From HGM05232 sp044433325 (GTDB lineage Bacteria; Bacteroidota; Bacteroidia; Bacteroidales; Muribaculaceae), in assembly GCA_044433325.1 (NCBI GenBank), contig JAWXTT010000014.1, positions 1-23,145 of the forward strand: 23,145 nucleotides of DNA. The letters run 5' to 3'. Within the stretch, counting starts at the first letter, position 1. Every line of letters begins with the position of its first letter. The translations under genes and the position numbers were made by a program. Below, piece by piece: positions 14,860-22,945 of the stretch. Under the pieces are notes generated by a model. The model ran no database searches. It was not told the DNA's origin and saw only the letters and a list, made by a program, of their open reading frames with translations.

Positions 14860-16308
14860 ATGAACAAGATAATATCCATAATAAGCCGTAAAGTATATTA
14901 TTCAGGTATCACACTCCAAAACCCTAACGACATCGAGATTGAAGCAGGGAGTACTTATGTAATATTGGGTGAAAATGGTGCAGGAAAATCAACTCTGGCT
15001 AATGCTATTAACAAGGGACAGAATATTTTTACGAACCGTATAATTAAACATAATCCAGCGCACACTATACGTAGTATTACATTTACGGATATCCACTCGG
15101 TAGCTCCTGTAAGTGACTCGTATTATCAACAACGTTGGGAATCAACAGCGAATGAGGGGATTCCTACCGTGGAGGAGGTGATAAAGGAGCGCATTGCCCC
15201 TGAAATATGGGAAACCTTGACTGAAAAATTCGGGCTTAAAAATATTTTACATAAGAGGATTAATTTTCTATCTAGTGGCGAAACACGTAAGTTTCAGTTG
15301 GTTTCACTCTTTAGTAATTTACCTGATATATTGATTATTGATAACCCATATATTGGGTTGGATGTGACTTCGGTAAAGACTTTTAATGAGATGCTTGCGG
15401 CAATAGCTACACAGGGGATTACGGTACTAATGTTACTATGCTCAGATAAGGATATCCCTGCGCACGCTACACATATAATACCTGTGCGTGAACGTACTAT
15501 TTACCCTGTAATAAAAATCGATGATGATGCAGTGATTGCTGATTACGCTAGTAACTATCTAAATAAAGGAGCAATTAAGGTAACTATCCCTAATAGTAAC
15601 GATATGGTGACGGAGCAGTACGAAACAGCTTTTGAACTGCACAATTGTAATATTTGCTATGGCAAGAATGTTATCCTTAACAATATCTCGTGGGTGGTAG
15701 CTGGAGGTGAACGTTGGGCGTTACTGGGTGAGAATGGTGCAGGAAAGTCAACTCTGTTGAGCCTAGTGTATGCAGATAATCCACAGGCGTATGCTAATGA
15801 TATTACGCTCTTTGATCGTCGTCGTGGTACGGGTGAGAGTATATGGGATATTAAACGTAAGATTGGATATATATCACCTGAAATGCATATCTATTTTGAC
15901 CCAATAGCTCCTGTAATTAGGATAGTGGCGGCAGGACTACACAATGTGCAGGGTAACTATAAACGCACCTCAGCGGAGGAGGAATCATTGGCTATGGAGT
16001 GGCTAAGCACGTTGCATGTAGCGCACTTGGCGCAACGCCCATTTGGGTCGCTATCGTCAGGGGAACAACGTATGGTGCTATTGGCACGGACATTTATCAA
16101 GCCATCACACCTGCTGATACTAGATGAACCGCTACATGGATTGGATGATTACCATAAGGGGATAATATCGTCCGTAGTGGAGCAATTGACTGCTAACCCA
16201 TGTTTGTCATTAGTGTATGTGACACATAATGTTAGCGAGTTACCAACTAGCATACAGAAGATATTCCAACTGTTCAAAAACCGCACTCCGCAAATCACGG
16301 AAATTTGA
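14860..16308 (+). CDS. Tandem ABC ATPase, ModF-like
   Basis: The 482-residue cytosolic protein contains two ABC ATPase domains and no membrane segment. Domain 1 has Walker A GENGAGKST (37-45), signature LSSGE (137-141) and Walker B ending IIDN, with Asn162 where the catalytic glutamate is expected; no histidine is seen at the switch position (LLCSDKD). Domain 2 is intact: Walker A GENGAGKST (290-298), LSSGE (398-402), LILDEPLHGLD with Glu423, and switch His456 in VTHN. The LDEPLHGLD form and the two-domain layout recall E. coli ModF (PhrA-like), a protein of poorly defined role. There is no permease gene of the ABC type nearby, so it is not clearly a transporter subunit. The next gene has its own -7 element. 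Confidence 0.8.
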   Translation: MNKIISIISRKVYYSGITLQNPNDIEIEAGSTYVILGENGAGKSTLANAINKGQNIFTNRIIKHNPAHTIRSITFTDIHSVAPVSDSYYQQRWESTANEGIPTVEEVIKERIAPEIWETLTEKFGLKNILHKRINFLSSGETRKFQLVSLFSNLPDILIIDNPYIGLDVTSVKTFNEMLAAIATQGITVLMLLCSDKDIPAHATHIIPVRERTIYPVIKIDDDAVIADYASNYLNKGAIKVTIPNSNDMVTEQYETAFELHNCNICYGKNVILNNISWVVAGGERWALLGENGAGKSTLLSLVYADNPQAYANDITLFDRRRGTGESIWDIKRKIGYISPEMHIYFDPIAPVIRIVAAGLHNVQGNYKRTSAEEESLAMEWLSTLHVAHLAQRPFGSLSSGEQRMVLLARTFIKPSHLLILDEPLHGLDDYHKGIISSVVEQLTANPCLSLVYVTHNVSELPTSIQKIFQLFKNRTPQITEI

Positions 16309-16319
16309 AAAAAATAGTG

Positions 16320-16327
16320 TATCTTTG
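16320..16327 (+). promoter_or_regulatory. -7 element of the YjiH-family gene
   Basis: TATCTTTG is a full match, 56 bases before the ATG and 11 bases after the stop of the double-ATPase gene. The nearest TTTG (16304-16307) is only 12 bases upstream, too close to be a normal -33 box. Confidence 0.5.
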
Positions 16328-16383
16328 CAAAATATTATAAGGGGGTTAATAACTGCCCCATACGTAAAATTTAAAAAAACTCT

Positions 16384-17730
16384 ATGACTAAAAGCTCTAA
16401 ATTGCTGAAATTTATTCTTCCATCACTATTCGGATTATTATTTTTTGTTATCCCATTACCTTATGGTAAAATTATACCTTTAGAGGGTATGGCATCAGTA
16501 AATATAGGTGTGGGTGCATTGATTGACCTGTTTAAAATAGTATTGTCAGATTATCTAATGATGCTGTCATTTATAGTTATAGGCTCATCAGCGGTATTAT
16601 CAATAGCGGCTAAATTTTATCGTATTCCTAACCAATTTCTGCGTAGCATCTTTGACGTATCGCCTGTTTGGTTGATTTGCAGAGTATTAGGAGGTATATT
16701 TACCACAATGGTATTCTTTGGACTTGGGAGTGAGATTATTATCTCACCAGATACGGGAGGGGCCATGATTACACTAATTCCTAGCCTTTTAGGAATATTC
16801 TTTGTGACTGGGTACCTATTGCCGTTGGTGATAGACTTCGGTCTTATGGACTTCTGCGGTACGATAATATCAAAATATATGTACCGATTATTTAATGTTC
16901 CTGGTCGCTCATCGATTGATGCAATATCATCTTGGTTAGGTGATGGCACGCTGGGAGTTACTATTACTGATGCTCAATATCGCGCGGGATTCTATACGGC
17001 TAAAGAGGCTGCCATAATATCGACCTGTTTCTCGTTGGTATCACTTCCATTCTCAACAGTTATTGCGGAACAACTAGATATGATGCACATGTTTGTCAAA
17101 TTCTATGGCACGGTAACCATCGCCTCCTTTACTTGTGCGTTGATACTACCACGCATATACCCACTATCTAAAATCCCGAATAATACATACAACAACATAA
17201 AACATAAGAAAGAAACCACACACATAGAGGGAAATATATACAAACATGCAGTAGAGGGGGCTGTAAAACGTGCTGAAAGTGCGCCATCAGTCAGACAAAT
17301 AGCTAAGAATGGTCTGAAATTCACTATCGACTTATACTTTGCATTGCTACCACTATGTATGGCTTGGGGTACAATAGCACTGATTATTACTAACTACACC
17401 TCTATCTTTACATATATTGCTGCTCCTATTGAATGGTTATTTAACTTGGTAAATATCCCGAATGCAGTGGAGGCTGCACCTGCGGTATTGGTGGGTTTCG
17501 CTGATATGTTTATCCCATCTATTATGGTTTCGGGGGCTAATATTGCTCCAATAACTAAATTTATTATTGGAACATTGAGCATTAGCCAACTGATATATCT
17601 AACTGAAACTGGTGCAGTGATACTGAAATCATCAATCCCACTAAATATTAAAGATTTATTTATAATATATCTTATAAGAACTGTGATATCACTAACTATA
17701 ATTATAGCTGTGGCTAAGATGATTTTCTAA
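16384..17730 (+). CDS. YjiH-family membrane protein (nucleoside recognition/Gate domain)
   Basis: The 448-residue inner-membrane protein has about ten to eleven hydrophobic segments. The opening KLLKFILPSLFGLLFFVIPLPYGKIIPLEGMASV and the loop VPGRSSIDAISSWLGDGTLGVTITDAQYRAGFYTAKEAAIISTCFSLVSLPFSTVIAEQL match YjiH-type proteins with the nucleoside recognition (Gate) domain. A central hydrophilic stretch (about 265-305) separates two membrane blocks. The family is presumed to transport small molecules, but its substrate is not established to my knowledge, and the name does not prove nucleoside transport. It sits between the double ATPase and rpiB, each with its own promoter element, so a functional link is speculative. 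Confidence 0.8.
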   Translation: MTKSSKLLKFILPSLFGLLFFVIPLPYGKIIPLEGMASVNIGVGALIDLFKIVLSDYLMMLSFIVIGSSAVLSIAAKFYRIPNQFLRSIFDVSPVWLICRVLGGIFTTMVFFGLGSEIIISPDTGGAMITLIPSLLGIFFVTGYLLPLVIDFGLMDFCGTIISKYMYRLFNVPGRSSIDAISSWLGDGTLGVTITDAQYRAGFYTAKEAAIISTCFSLVSLPFSTVIAEQLDMMHMFVKFYGTVTIASFTCALILPRIYPLSKIPNNTYNNIKHKKETTHIEGNIYKHAVEGAVKRAESAPSVRQIAKNGLKFTIDLYFALLPLCMAWGTIALIITNYTSIFTYIAAPIEWLFNLVNIPNAVEAAPAVLVGFADMFIPSIMVSGANIAPITKFIIGTLSISQLIYLTETGAVILKSSIPLNIKDLFIIYLIRTVISLTIIIAVAKMIF

Positions 17731-17745
17731 ATTGTAAATATTTAT

Positions 17746-17753
17746 TACCTTTG
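17746..17753 (+). promoter_or_regulatory. -7 element of rpiB
   Basis: TACCTTTG is a full match to TAnnTTTG, 20 bases before the rpiB ATG. TTTT at 17723-17726, inside the end of the upstream gene, is at the correct 19-base spacing but differs from TTTG at one position. Confidence 0.55.
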
Positions 17754-17773
17754 TAAAATAAAAGCCAAACATA

Positions 17774-18217
17774 ATGACAACAACAGCAAAACCAATAGCA
17801 ATATGTAATGACCATGCGGGTTATGACACTAAACAGGCAGTAATAGCATACCTAGAATCAGAGGGTTTAACATACACTGATTATGGTACATACACGACTG
17901 ATAGCTGTGACTATCCAGACTTTGCACACCCATGCGCACAAGCCGTTGAGGATGGCATTTCTGAAATTGGAATAGCAATATGCGGTAGCGGAAATGGAAT
18001 AGCTATGACCCTAAATAAACATCAAGGAATCCGCGCGGCACTATGTTGGGATACTGAATTAGCATTAATGGCACGCGCACATAACAATGCAAATATCTTA
18101 GTAATGCCAGGACGTTACATCAGTAATGAGAAAGCGATAGAGATTTTGAAAACATACCTATCAACTCCATTTGAGGGTGGTCGCCATCAAGCTCGCATTG
18201 ATAAGATTGCATTGTAA
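17774..18217 (+). CDS. rpiB: Ribose-5-phosphate isomerase B
   Basis: This cytosolic enzyme interconverts ribulose 5-phosphate and ribose 5-phosphate in the pentose phosphate pathway. The 147 residues match the RpiB/LacAB fold. They include CNDHAGYDTK (phosphate and substrate binding, 11-20), DYPDFAHPCAQAV, the active-site Cys70 in ICGSGNGIAM, His103 with NNAN, and the PGR motif at 112-114. The GSGNG form, where many relatives have GTGIG, suggests a Bacteroidota-type RpiB; a related sugar-phosphate isomerase activity such as for allose phosphate is possible. It has its own -7 element. A small cupin gene starts 17 bases after its stop, so the two probably form one transcript. Confidence 0.93.
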   Translation: MTTTAKPIAICNDHAGYDTKQAVIAYLESEGLTYTDYGTYTTDSCDYPDFAHPCAQAVEDGISEIGIAICGSGNGIAMTLNKHQGIRAALCWDTELALMARAHNNANILVMPGRYISNEKAIEILKTYLSTPFEGGRHQARIDKIAL

Positions 18218-18234
18218 TCTAAAGTTTTTTTAGT

Positions 18235-18564
18235 ATGGAGGATAGTAAAGTAATCATTGAAACACTACTCAACAAAGCCAAAAGCAGTTGGGATGGTGTA
18301 ACATTGGAAAGCTACCCAGAGGGGAAACCCACCTTCACAATGCAGAAGATGACAATTCCGCCACATACTAAAATGGATAGCCATAGCCACAATATTATGC
18401 AACTAGGTTATATCCTATCAGGAGAGCTAACCATAACATCGGAAAATGGTGAAACCGTAACATTCCATCAAGGCGAACCAGCAATAGAGGTAGTAGGAAA
18501 AATCCATTATGGAGAAAATCGCGGAAACACAGATACAGTTGTACTAGTAGTTTCGATATTATAA
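18235..18564 (+). CDS. Small single-domain cupin protein
   Basis: The 109-residue cytosolic protein is a single conserved beta-barrel cupin. Likely metal ligands are His50 and His52 in MDSHSHNIMQ and His91 in KIHYGENRG; the glutamate usually found in motif 1 is replaced by Gln56. The pattern GYILSGELTITSENGETVTFHQGEPAI is a typical cupin core. Such proteins may be sugar isomerases, dioxygenases or simple binding proteins, and the sequence does not decide. It starts 17 bases after rpiB and is probably co-transcribed with it, which makes a sugar-related role plausible but unproven. tRNA-Pro begins 45 bases after its stop, with no clear terminator between. Confidence 0.82.
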   Translation: MEDSKVIIETLLNKAKSSWDGVTLESYPEGKPTFTMQKMTIPPHTKMDSHSHNIMQLGYILSGELTITSENGETVTFHQGEPAIEVVGKIHYGENRGNTDTVVLVVSIL

Positions 18565-18609
18565 GAAAAGGAGCAAGCAGTGCGCATAGCCTGCAAAACA
18601 ATAAATAAT

Positions 18610-18685
18610 CGGGGTGTAGCTCAGCCAGGTTTAGAGTACTCGTCTGGGGGGCGAGTGGTCGCAAGTTCGAATCTTGTCACCCCGA
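18610..18685 (+). tRNA. tRNA-Pro (anticodon GGG)
   Basis: A complete cloverleaf can be drawn. The acceptor stem is CGGGGTG (18610-18616) with CACCCCG (18678-18684), and the discriminator base is A18685. The D stem is GCTC/GAGT. The anticodon stem is CTCGT/GCGAG around loop CTGGGGG with anticodon GGG at 18646-18648. The T arm is GCAAG-TTCGAAT-CTTGT. The CCA end is not encoded. G at position 37 fits tRNA-Pro. No Bacteroidota -7 element is seen in the 45 bases after the cupin gene, so it may be read from the rpiB-cupin transcript. Confidence 0.95.
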
Positions 18686-18717
18686 CAACTTCCCACAAAT
18701 AACTATCAAGATATAGT

Positions 18718-20073
18718 ATGGCACTAAATAAACAAGAGAGAGCATTAGCTGATGCTCCTATTGGTCGTTTATTCTTTAGATACTCAATTCCTACGGTTTT
18801 GGGGTTGCTGATATTTGGGTTGCAGGGTATTATTGATGGGTTATTTGTAGGTAATTTTATTGGTGCTGAGGCTTTGGCTGCTGTTAATGTAGCTATGCCT
18901 GTTTACTCGACAGTGATTGCTATAACGTTGGTATTTGGGATTGGTGCTATTACTTTAATTAGTACGGCACTAGGTAAACAAGATTATCAAGCGGCTAATA
19001 ATGCACTGAGAACTGCTTTCATCTCACTGATGGTTATCACTGCTATTATAACATTGGGGTTACTTACCAATATGCAATGGGTAATTACTTTCCTTGGAGC
19101 AAATGAGCAAATGCGCCCTTTGGTTGAGGATTATTTCTGGGGATTAGCTCCCTTTTTCATACTTGCAGTTACTGTTTTCTTAGGGGATTTTGCATTAAAA
19201 GCATCGGGACAACCTGTTACCTCAACAACTATTCTATTGGGGGTTATTAGTTGTAATATAGCTCTTGATTACCTATTTATCGCTCACCTTCAATGGGGAG
19301 TGTGGGGTGCAGGATTGGCTACTGGGGTTTCATATACACTAGGGGCTATGGTATATCTTTCGATATTACTATCTAAAAGTTCAAATGTAACCCTTAGATG
19401 TGGTAGATTTAATTGGCGTATTCTAGCTCCAATGACCTACAATGGTTTATCTGAGGGTATTGCTGATGCATCTAAAGTATTAGTCATATTTATCCTAAAC
19501 CACGCAATGATAAATGTATTTGGGGCTGAGGGGGTAGCTGCTCTTACTGTTATCAATTATATCCAATATGTTGGAATAACCATATATCTCGGTATCTCGG
19601 ATGGTATTGTACCAATAATTTCATATAACTACGGAGCTAACCAACCTAATAGAATGTGCGCAGTAGTACACTATGGCTTGGCGGTAAATATGATTAGCGG
19701 ATTATCTTTCTTTACTATTCTATTTTTCTTTGCAACGGATATTGCTAGACTATTTTTTGATGACAATACGGTTTCGGCACAGCTATTTGAGATTGTTGAT
19801 TATGGTGCTAAGATAATGGCATGTGCTTTCCTTTTTAATGGAGCTAATATTCTTATGTCAGCTACATTTACAGCTATACATGACGCAACAAAATCAATAC
19901 TAGTAGCCACTAGCCGAGGGGTCATATTTATGCTTATCGGAGTTGTTACAATAATATCACTTTGGGGAGATCAGTATATATGGTTCGCAATACCTTGTGC
20001 TGAATTTATTACATTAATAATATTCGCTCCAATATTCTTACGCAGAATTAAGCCAGAAAGGTTAAACCCGTAA
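18718..20073 (+). CDS. MATE-family efflux transporter
   Basis: This inner-membrane antiporter exports drugs or other cationic compounds using a sodium or proton gradient. The 451 residues give about twelve membrane helices in two homologous halves. The N-terminus PIGRLFFRYSIPTVLGLLIFGLQGIIDGLFVGNFIGAEALAAVNVAMPV is characteristic of the family, as is ISDGIVPIISYNYGANQPNRM in the second half. Length fits the family (about 450). The substrate cannot be read from sequence. It starts 32 bases after tRNA-Pro and no -7 element is evident in that gap, so it may share a transcript with the tRNA. A small AT-rich hairpin (AGATTA 20073-20078 with TAATCT 20084-20089) begins at its stop but has no T run. 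Confidence 0.92.
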   Translation: MALNKQERALADAPIGRLFFRYSIPTVLGLLIFGLQGIIDGLFVGNFIGAEALAAVNVAMPVYSTVIAITLVFGIGAITLISTALGKQDYQAANNALRTAFISLMVITAIITLGLLTNMQWVITFLGANEQMRPLVEDYFWGLAPFFILAVTVFLGDFALKASGQPVTSTTILLGVISCNIALDYLFIAHLQWGVWGAGLATGVSYTLGAMVYLSILLSKSSNVTLRCGRFNWRILAPMTYNGLSEGIADASKVLVIFILNHAMINVFGAEGVAALTVINYIQYVGITIYLGISDGIVPIISYNYGANQPNRMCAVVHYGLAVNMISGLSFFTILFFFATDIARLFFDDNTVSAQLFEIVDYGAKIMACAFLFNGANILMSATFTAIHDATKSILVATSRGVIFMLIGVVTIISLWGDQYIWFAIPCAEFITLIIFAPIFLRRIKPERLNP

Positions 20074-20094
20074 GATTAAATAATAATCTAAAAT

Positions 20095-20126
20095 ATTGGT
20101 TCTCTGAGTATTGTTTTATATATTTG
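20095..20126 (+). promoter_or_regulatory. Promoter of the SGNH-like lipoprotein gene
   Basis: ATTG (20095-20098), a 20-base spacer and TATATTTG (20119-20126) form a good Bacteroidota promoter. It overlaps the first codons of a possible longer reading frame that begins with TTG at 20111, and so supports the ATG at 20156 as the true start. Confidence 0.7.
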
Positions 20127-20155
20127 CAATATGTTACGTACAGACACCAAGAACC

Positions 20156-21478
20156 ATGAAAAAATTAACTGTATATTTCATATTAGCTATAACTATCTTA
20201 ACTAGCTGTAGTAAAGATTTATCACCTGTGGAAACCTATACACCTGTTACAGAAAGCGTGGCGGTATCTGACTTGATGGATAAACTTTATATATGCTGTT
20301 GGGGCAGTTCGTCTGTTGAGGGGTATTTAGGTAATTATGATAAATATGTAGTAGATAATGGTCATAACCTAACGATACCTAATACAAATAATATTAAGAT
20401 GAGCTTCCCTAGAATGTTAGCAACACTGACTAAAGATGATGGGTATGAAGTCTGGAATTGTGGAGTAGGAGGTGAAGGGATGCCTACAATAATGGCTCGT
20501 ATGGGGGTAATTAATATGTATAATGATACTGAATTTGTCTTGCCTAGTGATGGGAGCTATGTAGATATTGCATCATACGAAAATGGTACATTTCTGAAAT
20601 CTAAATTTGATGATTCTATTGTTACTCCTAATGAATCCTATGATAGTGAAGATAGTTTTGAAGCTCATTCTATTCTAAACCCTGTTATTGTTAGTGGTGT
20701 CGAATGTACTCTAGATTTATACACCCTTAGTGACAATGTAATAAATAATTCAGGGGCTAATGCATTTAAAAATGGCGTTATTAGATTAAAGCGTAATATA
20801 ATAGGAGGGGTTAATGTTAATATCCCTAAAGGGACTGAATTTATTCCATACTCAACTGAGCTATTTAAGTCACAAGATATTGTTCATATATACTTGATAG
20901 GGGCTAATGGCGGATGGTATAGCACAACAGATTTTGCAGATAAGATAGATGAAGCTATTAAATATTATGGTGATAAATATTTAATTTTAGGCTACCATAC
21001 ACCCAATATTTTTGATAACTACTCTGATGAGCAAAAAGCTCAATTTAATATCGACATACCTACTGCTGACGAATTTAGAGAATTTCAACGTGCGGAATAT
21101 GGTTCACATTTTCTTGATTTAAGGTATCTAATATCTAAATGTTGGTTTATTGACTACGCTGCAAAATATGATTTGACTATAAAATATGTATCTGAAAATG
21201 GTGCTGGCGTATTCAATGGATACAGTTATCAGGCTGATGATATATCAGTTATCCCCGAAGAATATAGATACCTACTAGAGGAGATGCCCACAGAATGGAA
21301 AGAGAATAACCTCCCATCAGATATACAATGCTATAATCTGGAGATACCCCCTACTACGTTAATGGCAGATCCATCGTCACAAACATCCAGTGGTCAACAT
21401 TGTAACTATCACGGATATGTTATTATGGGACACTATATTTACGATAAACTAATATCCTTAGGGTATCTACTAAATTAA
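20156..21478 (+). CDS. SGNH/GDSL-hydrolase-like lipoprotein
   Basis: The ATG at 20156 gives 440 residues starting with a lipoprotein signal, MKKLTVYFILAITILTSC, with the lipobox cysteine at Cys18. This start is preferred to the TTG at 20111 because the promoter lies over that TTG. The protein should be on the periplasmic or outer surface. It shows the order of SGNH-hydrolase blocks: WGSSSVEGY at about 49-57 (block I, normally GDS), NCGVGGEGMPTI (block II Gly), IGANGG at about 248-253 (block III Asn), and a late His in SGQHCNYHGYVIMG (block V, about His415). A long insert separates blocks II and III. The family includes esterases and polysaccharide deacetylases. The replacement of GDS by GSS and the divergence leave activity uncertain. 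Confidence 0.68.
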   Translation: MKKLTVYFILAITILTSCSKDLSPVETYTPVTESVAVSDLMDKLYICCWGSSSVEGYLGNYDKYVVDNGHNLTIPNTNNIKMSFPRMLATLTKDDGYEVWNCGVGGEGMPTIMARMGVINMYNDTEFVLPSDGSYVDIASYENGTFLKSKFDDSIVTPNESYDSEDSFEAHSILNPVIVSGVECTLDLYTLSDNVINNSGANAFKNGVIRLKRNIIGGVNVNIPKGTEFIPYSTELFKSQDIVHIYLIGANGGWYSTTDFADKIDEAIKYYGDKYLILGYHTPNIFDNYSDEQKAQFNIDIPTADEFREFQRAEYGSHFLDLRYLISKCWFIDYAAKYDLTIKYVSENGAGVFNGYSYQADDISVIPEEYRYLLEEMPTEWKENNLPSDIQCYNLEIPPTTLMADPSSQTSSGQHCNYHGYVIMGHYIYDKLISLGYLLN

Positions 21479-21492
21479 TATTTCTACTAATT

Positions 21493-21966
21493 ATGGAACA
21501 CGCATTTGCTATATATGATTCCCCTATTGGTGGACTGATGATTGAAGTTTCGGGTGATAAACTTATCAATCTTGAGATTTATCCTTATGGTGATGATCTA
21601 GAGGATGATACATTTAGTCACCCTAATGAATTTACCGATATGATATATGCCCAAATTATGGAGTACATCAATGGTGAACGCACTACATTTAATATTGAGA
21701 TTGGCTTTTGCCGTAGCACCCCCTTTCAGATTGCTGTCTATAACGAGCTAATGAAGATACCATACGGTGAAACACGTAGCTATAAAGAGATAGCTACCGC
21801 CATAGGCAATCCTAAAGCATCACGCGCAGTAGGAACTGCCAATAACCATAATCCAATACATATAATTATCCCTTGCCACCGAGTAATTGGCTCACGCGGA
21901 GCATTAACAGGATATGCAGCAGGAATAAACACCAAAGCAGATCTACTTAAAATAGAAAAGCGTTAA
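21493..21966 (+). CDS. ogt: Methylated-DNA-[protein]-cysteine S-methyltransferase
   Basis: This cytosolic repair protein transfers the alkyl group from O6-alkylguanine to its own cysteine in a one-shot reaction. The 157 residues have an N-terminal ribonuclease-like domain, then the DNA-binding and active-site domain. That includes TPFQIAVYNELMKIPYGETRSYKEIA, the arginine-finger stretch NPKASRAVGTANNHNP and the acceptor Cys128 in IIPCHRVIGSRGALTGYAAG. The short stand-alone form resembles Ogt rather than the Ada fusion. It starts 14 bases after the SGNH-like gene and may be co-transcribed with it, which is probably an accident of layout. Its last four bases overlap the end of the convergent truncated zinc transporter gene. 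Confidence 0.93.
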   Translation: MEHAFAIYDSPIGGLMIEVSGDKLINLEIYPYGDDLEDDTFSHPNEFTDMIYAQIMEYINGERTTFNIEIGFCRSTPFQIAVYNELMKIPYGETRSYKEIATAIGNPKASRAVGTANNHNPIHIIIPCHRVIGSRGALTGYAAGINTKADLLKIEKR

Positions 21967-22544
21967 AATTCAATTTTTAGAAGTCCCCTTTTATTATTTG
22001 TTGCATAATAAATAGGAACTGCTATGGCTATTCCTTCGGGGATATTATGAATAGCTACTGCTATTGCTACCGCTATACCTAATGAGGGATTTTCGTATGC
22101 GGTAATAAAGGTTGCAACTCCTTCAGGGAAATTGTGTAGAGCTATGGCAAGTGCAGTGAAGAGCCCCATCCTTTTAAGTTTCTTTCTTTTCAGATGATGA
22201 TGTGGTAGTTCCATATCATCAATCTTTCTTAATTCGTGTGGATTCTCATACGATGGGATTAATAAGTCAGCAATTGCTATTATACCTATCCCTGCAAAGA
22301 GTGATATAACTGCATATATAACGTCTAGTTTATCTCCATATAAATCTACTAGGTGTATCTGAGATTGATTAAATAGTTCAACAAATGAGATGTAAATCAT
22401 CACCCCTGCCGATAATCCTAATGAGAACGCTAATAATGATTTATTGGTTTTATGGGCAAAGAATGCGATTAGACTACCAATTCCTGTTGAAAGTCCTGCG
22501 AATATGGTCAGCGTTAGCGCGTATGATAGATTGGTAAATTCCAT
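21963..22544 (-). pseudogene. zupT: ZupT-type zinc transporter, truncated at the C-terminus
   Basis: The product (193 residues from the ATG at 22542-22544) is a ZIP-family metal importer of the ZupT type. It shows five membrane segments and both metal-site motifs, HNFPEG (137-142) and HNIPEG (166-171). Full ZupT proteins have about 260-270 residues and eight membrane helices. Here the frame stops shortly after helix five (VPIYYATNNKRGLLKIEF), and the following minus-strand sequence is the antisense of ogt, not a shifted ZupT frame. The 3' third therefore seems lost by deletion or rearrangement, probably abolishing transport. The ATG at 22574 is rejected because it lies within the -7 element. 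I call it a pseudogene, but it still has a promoter, so expression of a short protein is possible. Confidence 0.75.
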
Positions 22545-22571
22545 ATTATGTATTGCTATATAATTGTTTTG

Positions 22572-22603
22572 CAAAATTAGTTTGGTACTTGATTATTTAC
22601 AAT
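22572..22603 (-). promoter_or_regulatory. Promoter of the truncated zupT gene
   Basis: On the minus strand, ATTG (22600-22603), a 20-base spacer and TAATTTTG (22572-22579) match the Bacteroidota promoter form. It lies 27 bases upstream of the ATG at 22544 and overlaps the upstream ATG at 22574, which rules that one out as a start. Confidence 0.7.
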
Positions 22604-22620
22604 AGCATAATATAGGTAAA

Positions 22621-22661
22621 AAGAGGGTGACTAACAACTATCTTTTGTTAGTCACCCTCTT
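22621..22661 (-). terminator. Strong terminator of the RRM protein gene
   Basis: The arms at 22621-22637 and 22645-22661 are perfect 17-base inverted repeats with a 7-base loop, rich in GAGGGTGACTAACAA. On the minus strand the hairpin is followed by a short T run. It lies about 40 bases beyond the stop of the RRM gene and isolates it from zupT. It is the strongest hairpin in the window. Confidence 0.88.
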
Positions 22662-22699
22662 AAGGTTAATTTGCCAATTTGCGTAAATACGTATTGTAA

Positions 22700-22945
22700 T
22701 TAGTCGCGTGGTTTAGCAATAGTTACTTTGATTGTACGTCCTTCAAACATTGTTTCGTTTAAGGCATCAATAGCTTTTTGTCCTTCTTGTTCGTCAACCA
22801 TTTCAACAAAACCAAATCCTTTAGAACGACCAGTTTGTCTGTCTGTAATAACTCTAGCTGAAGAAACTTCTCCGTAAGCTGCAAATAAATCTTGTAAGCC
22901 AGCGTTTCTAACGCCGTAGCTTAAATTTGAAATGTAAATGTTCAT
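22700..22945 (-). CDS. Small RRM RNA-binding protein
   Basis: The 81-residue protein is a single RNA-recognition motif with RNP2 (IYISNL, 3-8) and RNP1 (KGFGFVEM, 42-49). Aromatic residues Tyr4, Phe44 and Phe46 are in the places that stack on RNA bases. Only three residues (PRD) follow the fold. Such small RRM proteins are abundant in Bacteroidota, which usually lack Hfq, and have been proposed as RNA chaperones or post-transcriptional regulators; that is family knowledge. It has its own promoter, a leader of about 65 bases and a strong terminator, as expected for a highly expressed single gene. Confidence 0.92.
   Translation of the reverse strand: MNIYISNLSYGVRNAGLQDLFAAYGEVSSARVITDRQTGRSKGFGFVEMVDEQEGQKAIDALNETMFEGRTIKVTIAKPRD

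Noticed and set aside
18395..18664. 89-codon minus-strand open frame across the cupin and tRNA genes
   Set aside because: It runs antisense to a cupin and through a well-formed tRNA, and has no recognisable protein features.
20111..20155. Upstream extension of the SGNH-like lipoprotein starting at TTG
   Set aside because: The promoter -7 element (20119-20126) lies over these codons, and the ATG at 20156 gives a clean lipoprotein signal peptide.
22545..22574. Ten extra N-terminal codons for the zupT gene
   Set aside because: The ATG at 22574 lies inside the -7 element, so the transcript would start after it; the ATG at 22544 gives the normal ZupT N-terminus.
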